Shown here in pieces: positions 31,745-39,076 of a stretch of 39,076 bases of DNA. Origin of the DNA: Hymenopellis radicata (lineage: Eukaryota > Basidiomycota > Agaricomycetes > Agaricales > Physalacriaceae); contig JADNRX010000484.1 of NCBI GenBank assembly GCA_015501595.1, positions 1 to 39,076 on the forward strand, read 5' to 3'. The notes below the pieces were generated by a model, which searched no databases, was not told the origin of the DNA, and saw nothing but the letters and a program-made list of their open reading frames with translations. The translations under genes were made by a program, and so were the position numbers. Position 1 is the first letter of the stretch; each line of letters opens with the position of its first letter.

Positions 31745-34031
31745 TCAAGTCCTTAACCAGGCTGACGGGTAGCCAACAGACGGATGCAGGGGGTAGGCGG
31801 GCGGAGCGTGCAATTGCTGGGGCATATCCCAACGTCCATCCATCCCCGGAGGAGAGGGCAACTCCTGCGCAGACATCCGAAGGTCGCCACACTTGTATGG
31901 AAAGTGAGACTGAGAGTAGGAGCGCAGATGATTATGAGGGTCTGATGTATCTTGATACGAATAATGAGACTGCGAACGAGAATGAGACACGGGGACGGCG
32001 AAAGCAACGGGTCCATATACAGGGAGAGGGTGGAGTGTGGGAACTTCGTAGGCGTAAGCCATGGCCATGGGCGCATGCACGTAGCCAGCAGGCCATGGTG
32101 TCTGATAGCTGACTTCATGGTGAGGATAAGGAACCATGTGGTACGGAATGGTGGATGGCTGCACAGCAACATACTGCGCACCACCACGGTTTCTGTCCCG
32201 AAGAATAGGTTCGTCGCCTGCGGGACTCCACTTAGCGGGGGGTGGGAGACCTTTGACAGGCTCAGCAGGTCGAGCCCAGTCCATGCTTATATCCAGAACA
32301 TTTTCTCTCGACCGCTCACTGCGAATAGAGGCAGCACCACTGACGCGACGCTTGGGTATATACTCCTCACGGAGAGGACCACCCTCGTCAATGTCGAAGT
32401 CTGCGACCTCGACGGACATGGCAGCTTGCTCCCTCTCCAATTTTTCTTTTCGGCGCTCTTCAAGGCCAAGGAACACGGGCTGAGGATGCGAAGGGTCGAA
32501 ATTGCAGGCAACCGGTGCCTGGACGATCTCATCGATGGCTTTGCGGATGATGGACAATGGGTTGGCCGACGGCCTAGAAATTGGCTGAGGATGACCGAAA
32601 GACAATGACGAGTGGTAAGTCAATATATGACCCAACCACTGTGACCAACAGGTGCTCGAGATGTTCAAATCATACGCGAAAATATCGAGAGCAAGTGACT
32701 CGAGAAGATTTAGCGCGTGGATGGGAACATTCGAAATTGTATGCCTGAAGGAGGATCAATTCAATATGTGTGCGAATCAAAGCAGAAAGATGAAACTTAC
32801 CAAGTCTTATTAGAGAACGTGTGATCATCAAGCCACTTGTTGGCGAGCATGCAACCCAGGACTGTGAGACGGAATGGAGCACTGGCTTCCATCAACTCAG
32901 AATTGTGACCGTGGGCGGCGCCCAAGAGGGCGGTCCGGAAACGAATCTCCTTATCATCCTTCTCGGTGATGCCAATGGCGCCGAACGAGATCGGTAGACG
33001 GACAATATACCAGAGGGCGAGTATCACGGCGGACGGCTGAAGAAGGGTGGAGAGCAGCAAGGAGTGTATCGCAGGCGCCAAGTACTCGGGAGCGACCTTG
33101 CTATATTGCTTATGAAATGTAGGCCTGGCATCGAGTGTTAATTTGGTACATGAAGTAGGGTAAAATGAAACGTACTGTACACCCCGGTAGGGCAAGGCGG
33201 CCTCGCTAGTGCAAGCCTTCCAAACATAGTTGGCAACCCATTGGGAAAGGGGCTCTGCTAACTTCTTATAGCCGGTCGAGGCTGATGGGGTGACGATCTC
33301 CTGCGGGAGGACGGGTTCCTTGGGCTCTTGTAAAGCGGCGTTCTCGGACGGGTAGCAGTCATAGTCGCCACATTTGTTGATTCCGTATGGTATCTCGTCA
33401 TTAGAAATAGCAGAGATGCCATAGTGGCCATGGTAGGGCGACCCATGGCCGGCAGCAGCAACGGCACGGTCAATAAAGTCACCAAAGGGAGTGAGTGGCT
33501 CTATGGGACTGCTGCCAGCGTTGTCGTCGGGATATTGATCCTCAAAGATGGGAGTGAATGCTCCCCGCTCGCAGGAAGCCATATCGTCATGGTGATTCAT
33601 GTCGAAATCCGACACCATTGGGTCCGGGGAACTTGCGCTCCACTGGCTGCCGGACTCGAAAAGGCGCTGACTGATGGGAGAGGACGGAGAGTCGAGCTCG
33701 TCGTCGTCAATGGGGGCGGAGGTGGTGAACAGGGGCGGAATGCACGCTTGAGCGGGCTCTCCTTTAATAACGGACGCGTTGGCCGCGACGGCTAACCCTC
33801 TGGAAAAATCCTGCTGACGGGAGTCGTCCTCCCAAATCCTGCGTGGCTTTGTGCGCCTCCAGGACGGCAGGGAATCGATCCACTCTTGCCGGGTACCGAA
33901 CGACGGCGGCGGTCCCGTTGGGGCGGCCGGCAGCGCGTTTGTCAGACTGTGAAAGGGATTGTAGGGTCCGTTGTCGGGTTTGAAGACGGGGTGAGCAGGG
34001 GTTTGGTGTGAGTGGGAACGGGAACTGGCAT
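31745..34031 (-). CDS. Pcl/Pho80-type cyclin with long disordered ends
   Basis: The cyclin box spans LAEPLSQWVANYVWKAC, APAIHSLLLSTLLQPSAV, ILALWYIVRLPIS and the diagnostic LGCMLANKWLDDHTFSNKTW with NVPIHALNLLESLALDIFAY. This is the Pcl/Pho80 pattern of cyclins that partner Pho85/Cdk5-type kinases. Exons: 33176-34031, 32801-33124 and 31745-32744. The 51 bp intron 33125-33175 (GTACGT...CCAG) is in frame and easy to miss. The N-terminal KPDNGPYNPFHSL to SWRRTKPRRIWEDD looks conserved. The only ATG within 300 bp upstream is at 34031, and it is out of frame by one base at a CC pair (34027-34028). One more C gives MPSSRSHSHQTP and a continuous protein. The C-terminal 250 residues are Pro/Tyr/His-rich. 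Confidence 0.85.
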
Positions 34032-35689
34032 CTGCAGGACAAAGAGACCTAAGACCGCGTCTACCTGGACACAACTGAGTCCAAGAGAATGCGATGCTCT
34101 GTCTGCGGTTGCTTCTCGCGTGGAAAAGCCGGAAAAGTGAGCGAAGGGTGGGTCGTAAGGTGGTCGTAAGTGGGGAAACAGAGAGAGCTGACGAAGACCG
34201 AGTCGATGGCAGACGCACAGCAAAGGCGTCGCCTTTTAGGAGGTCCTGCGGGCAGAAAGTGCGGGGGAAAAAAGCGCAGAAAATCGGCTTTTTTCGTTGT
34301 CTGGTTGCGTGGCTGACCAGGCGCAAACTTGACCGCAAGTCAAGGGAGAGATAGAGCCCTCTTCTGGCTCGGCTCTGGCTCGGTTGGTGATGGTATAAGG
34401 CAGAGAAGACCTGGCAATGGAATCGACTTGACGGGTCGACTCTGCCAAAAAATGGGGGTCACTGAGAGGAACGATCTGAGGGTATATAAAGCTATGACTA
34501 AGCATTTCTATGACTCGAAAGGTCCGATCCGTTCATTTTACATTCAACGTGGCTGATCCTCCTCACATCGTAGGCTACTGCGTTCTTGTTCGACAGGCGC
34601 TCAATACGTCAGTGAGCCTGCCAGTTGCCACCCGACGAGCGCAATGCATCTCGCCAACAGTCACTTGAGCATTCCCAAATCTGCAAAACGGCTGATCGAT
34701 GAGAGAATAATTCACCTGCTTGTTTTGTACTGTGCCCAGACTTGGCGTCTAAATTTATAATTAGGAGTGCGTAACTGCCCTAACCCCTCATTTTTATTTC
34801 GCCACAATTGTTCGTGGCCGTCTAACGCTAGGTAGCGTAATGAAACGCGGGCATGCAAAGTCATTGATCATTAGAGCATCAAGTTTTGTGACACACGAAA
34901 CAAGACTTACGTCGCGCGAGCCGAAATATATTTCTCAACAGTCGTGCTTGCATGCCGAGCGCAGCGCGCGGGTAGATTAGCCGACATCTCAATCCCTTTA
35001 CGCCCCGCAACGTGTCCTTTCACCGCGGCCGTGTGAGCCGTGGTGACGCACCTCAAGTGAACTGTGAACAACAGAGAAACCCACGCGGAGCCCGGTCATT
35101 CCCAGTCAGACTTTCCCAAACATAGACACGCTTAGCGGGTGAAGATGCGAGGTGGGTATCATTCGGGGATGCGAAAACCAGTACATAAATTGTGACTCGT
35201 AGCAGAGATGGCTGACGCTGGAGTGACATCTCCAAGTATGTGTGAAGCCTCCACTTGTCTTGTCCGGCGATAGCCATAGTTTCTGTTGATAGTAATAGCT
35301 CGATATCGGCCAGTACCCAAAGGAGATGAGTGTTACACGTGGGTCAATGCCCTGTGCATGAAGTTAACCTGGAAAATCATGATCAATCAAGACGTGTTGA
35401 GTGGGAGTTCACCCAAGCCTTGAAGAGGAACTCGTGTTAGCAGCGGCTTACTACTGTCAATCGCAGAATCATGTGCCTCTTCCATCTGATACACTAGAAG
35501 GTACGTGAGATAAACACGTTCGACAAGAAGACTTGGAGCAGGAATCAGTTGGTGAATTCACATCACGAGAGAAGGAGTATATGGCGCCTTCTCGTACGTT
35601 CGTCGCGCTCTGAGAATACACATTGATTAGTCCAAGCCATAACACTAAAATAAACGTGAAAGCGATGTGCCCACCACTCAAGTTCCGCA
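34032..35689. other. Long intergenic region between the deacetylase 3' end and the cyclin start
   Basis: About 1.65 kb. It contains the cyclin promoter and the 3' UTR of the deacetylase gene. A TATATAAA occurs at 34493-34500 on the plus strand, but no coding frame follows it. No RNA gene or repeat was recognised. Confidence 0.45.
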
Positions 35690-37674
35690 TCAATGCTCGT
35701 CATCTACGTCCATCTTATCGTCGCCGTCTTTGGGCCCGTCTCCAGACCCACCGGCTGCACCGGGTGTCTGCTCAGGCTGCTTCTCCGAATCATCATCTTC
35801 CACCATCTGAGCACTCTTCACACGTCCCCGCGGCCCCTACCGCCCCTACCTCGGCCACCTCTTGCTCGCTTCGCTGGAGGAGGTGCAGGTTCTTCACTAC
35901 TGCTCGTTGTATCACCTGCATCCTCATCGCGATCCCGCGCACTAGCGGCGCCCCTGCCACCTCTCTTGCCCCTTCCGCCACGTCCTCTTCGCCCACCTCT
36001 CGCCCGCCGCGTACTGGTCGGTGCTCGCGTAGAAGTAGTTGAGGCTGTTGGAAGCGGAGCCATAACGTGATCCACATCTTTTTCTCCATCGTAGAATTCA
36101 TTCGTGGCGGTCGAGGGATCATTCCTGTGCTCCCGGCCAATGCCGTACTTCTTTCCTCTAGCTTCTCTTCGTGTGTACGATCTTCATTGTCCAGAAAACC
36201 CTGCAAGTTGGGAGGAATTTCCTGCATTGCAACACTCGGGGCTCCCTGGAGGTATCGCAGCTTGTTCTTGATGCTAATTGTAATGCGTTGTAATGAGGCC
36301 GTTGTGTTAAGGTTGTCAACTTTTCCCGTCAGAGGAGGATGGAGTTTCCAATGAGAATCCTCGAAGAAAGAATCATAGACCGTGGCTGGGAGTTCGTTCG
36401 GTATTTCCGCGCCCACCAGAACGGCTGTCTCGTACGTCCAGCAACGAGAAACATTTTTGATGGTATACCCACCGCCACCTACAACCAGAAGGGGTACGTT
36501 GAACGACCTGACAAAGTTGACGCATTCCCCATGCGCAGCAATGGAGAGGTTGAATGCGCCTAAACGATCACATCCTAGCGAATCTGCACCACATTGCAGG
36601 ACTATGGCGGCGGGACTGAATGCGTTTACAGTATCTCCAATAACAGTTTTGAAGATCGTCAAGTACATGTCATCGTCGATGCCATCTTGAAGTGGACGTT
36701 CAAACAGAAGTGTCGCCCTAACCCACTTCCATTGTCATCGAGTTTCCCCGTCCGGGAAAGAAGTCTCCAGTAAATTTATGGAAGGAGACGGTCATGACGC
36801 GGTTCGAGTTATAAAAAGCGAACTCGACGCCATCCCCATGGTGGATATCAATGTCGATATACAACACGCGCGGGTGATACCTAGATGACATTCAGATTGC
36901 GTTAAGGACAGGGTAAAGGTCACACAGCTGACCTCAGAAGTTCAAGAATCGCGAGAACGATATCATTGGTGTAACAGAATCCGCTGGCTTCGCCGCGTTT
37001 AGCGTGATGAAGTCCACCGGCCCAGTTAATCGCGATATCCGTAGTTCCCGCACAGAGCTTCCGCGCAGCAGCGAGAGATCCACCAGAAGACATGCGACAA
37101 AAGTCGTACATATCCGAGAAAACAGGACAATCCTCCCCGCAGTTGAACTTGTCGAGCATGTCCTTCACCTCGTTTTGGTTCTGGGGAGTCACTCTGGAGC
37201 GTATTTTAGCATGGACACAACGTCGGAGGGTGATACGTACTTTGACAAAAAGTCTATGTAGTCTGAGTCATGATAAACCTCGAGTTCTTCTCGAGTCGCT
37301 CGTCGAACATCGTAGATGTGATGTAACCGTTTATCCAACCCATATCCAAGTACAAGGGCGTTGGTTAGAGTCAACCGATGAGGTTTCATGGGATGGCGTT
37401 CCTAATCCGTGATCCATGAGATAGATACAGAGTGCACAGATAATTGTAACCTTACTCCATAATGTTGTGCACCAACATCCCTTTGGGAAGTTAATATGAG
37501 ACTATTGGACGGAATGTGGCTGACGCGTCGATGTCAGCATGGGTACAATGATGATATTCACGCGTACGTGGATGCGTTCCGTTATGGCTGGGCTGTTCCA
37601 TGTATTGCACGATTCATGAAATATGGCGTCGAGGAGAACGTGGTGGATTTGCGTTGGGAACCGAATACCATGGT
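35690..37674 (-). CDS. HOS2: Class I histone deacetylase, Hos2/HDAC3 type, with RGG-rich tail
   Basis: Removes acetyl groups from histone tails in a Set3C/NCoR-like complex. Signature: [58 protein letters not shown] (metal ligands), [25 protein letters not shown] and [14 protein letters not shown] (catalytic Tyr). GCDRLG and KPHRLTLT favour Hos2/HDAC3 over Rpd3. Exons: 37456-37480 (DVGAQHYG), 37241-37401, 36933-37193 and 35690-36880. A more 5' exon ending at 37621 (...AIFHES) is likely, but the start codon was not resolved. Four single-base deletions in runs break the last exon: 36752-36753, 36694-36695, 36152-36154 and 35826-35829. Correcting them yields a continuous protein whose tail has RGG/RG repeats ([16 protein letters not shown]), then an acidic end (KMDVDDEH) with the stop at 35690-35692. 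Confidence 0.9.
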
Positions 37675-37993
37675 CTTGAATGGTCAAGTCAGTTGATATA
37701 TGCGCGTAGATGGCAAAAATTGAGTAAAGCTCGAAACGTACGCCGCTAACTCCTTGGTTCAGAAAAAAATATTCAAGCTTATACTTGGAGTATGCTCTGG
37801 GATCGGAATGATGCACAGGATAGGTCGTCAAAGTGTTGTACAGATAAGGAGTTGAGTGAACGAAAGGAGAAACATAAAGATACAGCAGAGTAAAGAGGGA
37901 TGATGCTGGGACAATGAGGAAAGGAACTTGTCATGAAGTTCGAAGAACAGCGTTGTCTTCAGATTCTGAAGCCAAACAAAAAGCACAGCCACC

Positions 37994-39076
37994 ATGGAGG
38001 AGTCGAATTGGTTTCCAGATCGCGTCCTGATGGCGACAACCATGTCAACATTTCTCAATGGATCCCTCTCAGAGGGCGGTGGCTCGAACATGAGGCAGGA
38101 CGCGCAGGATTCCATCACGCTGGGACAGCTTAAAGCCATGGTCGGCTCCGCGCCAAAACCAAAGGTCCGTGCTTGCAGTTGACCCGACTGCAATAAATGA
38201 ACAACAGTAATCTAGCAATGGTGGTATGATTACAACTACGACGACGAGGATACAGTCATGAACGAGTTAGATGAGCTGTATTCTTATGTCGAGATGCCAC
38301 AAGTTTCCGAGAATCTCAAGGCCTGGCAGGGATCATTCACTCAAGGTGAGTTCAACATTCCTCCCTTCGCATATGATTGTAACGCACTGTAGAATGGACC
38401 AAAACTCCCATACCGCAACGAAGAGCTCACGTTGAAATGCTGTTGGAAGGCCTTGAGCATCGCGACGCCGTCATTCGCTTCACCAATGCTCGGAGATTAT
38501 TCTATATCGTTCAAGGTGGATGCGCACGACTGCGTGGCGGAGCTGTGATACTGACGTGACGGCAGGAACCTTCGCCGAAACGGGCTCTCCCGAGCATCAG
38601 TTGCATTGGATATTCGAAAACTGCAAGATCGTCCGCGCCGCGAATGGTGTCAGTGCCATTGTAGAAGCATACAAGATAGCTAGTTCCAAGCATGACATTT
38701 TATGGTACGTGTTACTCTACCTTCTTGTTCCCCGCGCCTCAGCCATTCATAGTTCTCTGTCGGACGCGGACGTTGCACATTTGAGCATTTCTCTAGAGGA
38801 CAAATCGAATGTTCTTGAAGAGGTGCTTCACTGAGCTTTCCGTGTACATCGGCATGTTGTATCATTTGATCGAAATCTTCAAAGGTCACGAAGATTTTGC
38901 CGAAGAACTCAGTGAGTGGTGGGTTCATGAAACGAGACCTCTATCTTATTGATTCAGTGAGCTTGGATCCACCTCTCCCCGTATACCTCTTCAACATAGT
39001 GTCTGGACTACGCGACAAGAGCGCCAAAGGTTACCCTGTCAAAAAAGTAAGTTCACGTCGTTTCCAATAAGTATGC
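37994..39076 (+). CDS. FAR11: STRIPAK subunit Far11/STRIP (N1221-like), 5' part
   Basis: Scaffold of the striatin-PP2A (STRIPAK) complex, which controls cell fusion, fruiting and growth signalling in fungi. Exons: 37994-38164, 38217-38345, 38393-38515, 38566-38704, 38753-38910 and 38958-39046; the gene continues past the window. Recognisable segments: WWYDYNYDDEDTVMNELDEL, EMLLEGLEHRDAVIRFTNAR, RLFYIVQGTFAETG, ELSVYIGMLYHLIEIFKGHE and SLDPPLPVYLFNIVSGLRDK. The ATG sits in CCACCATGG. One +1 break lies at 38822-38823 (GG): dropping one G turns a stop into EECFTELSVYIG. It diverges from the deacetylase gene, with a promoter of at most about 300 bp shared. Confidence 0.88.

Noticed and set aside
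34493..34500. TATATAAA as promoter of a plus-strand gene
   Set aside because: No coding frame or exon series follows on the plus strand within the next 1 kb.
1..39076. CRISPR arrays, rRNA genes, bacterial-type operons
   Set aside because: No regularly spaced direct repeats, rRNA signatures or Shine-Dalgarno-led gene strings; the intron-rich genes are clearly eukaryotic.

Overview
The window looks like nuclear DNA of a filamentous basidiomycete, most likely an Agaricomycete. Genes are close together, and almost all are cut by many introns of about 45-65 bp with GT(or GC)...AG ends and CTRAC-like branch points. The protein families are typical of mushrooms: S28 serine peptidases, a fruit-body-type cysteine-rich secreted protein, a fungal kinase-like (APH-fold) protein, a Hos2-type deacetylase and a STRIPAK Far11/STRIP subunit. 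No bacterial, organellar or viral features were seen.

Layout. Left part: an S28 peptidase (minus) diverges from the largest subunit of RNA polymerase I (RPA190, plus, 15 exons), followed by a small Ser/Pro-rich protein of unknown function that carries a KEN motif. From about 9974 to 19607 lies an accessory region built on a tandem duplication. Unit A (about 11741-13420) carries an intact secreted cysteine-rich gene. Unit B (about 13421-19640) carries a second copy and has taken three insertions: a 2.8 kb element with terminal inverted repeats, a 92 bp palindromic MITE flanked by 9 bp repeats, and a 1.75 kb element that splits the last exon of the second gene. The duplication ends inside the first exon of the next gene, so unit A ends with a truncated copy of that gene's promoter and start.

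Middle and right: a low-complexity Gly/Trp-rich protein with a conserved C-terminal domain (CcmS-related type), a kinase-like protein, RRN11 (Pol I core factor subunit, minus) in a 37 bp head-to-head arrangement with a Laa2-like AP-1 accessory protein, a diverged noncoding tandem repeat, an HLH-like protein, biotin-protein ligase (BPL1, minus), a Pcl/Pho80-type cyclin (minus), a Hos2/HDAC3-type deacetylase with an RGG-rich tail (minus), and the 5' part of a Far11/STRIP gene (plus) that runs off the end. Two genes of one pathway, Pol I transcription (RPA190 and RRN11), sit about 15 kb apart. I see no operon-like logic in the rest.

A feature cutting across the window: about thirteen reading-frame breaks in otherwise well-conserved genes. 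Each is repaired by adding or removing one base in a mononucleotide run. They are best read as base-calling errors in the assembly rather than biology, and they explain why several genes look broken. Exon boundaries were worked out by hand from splice signals, frame and remembered family motifs; no searches were run.
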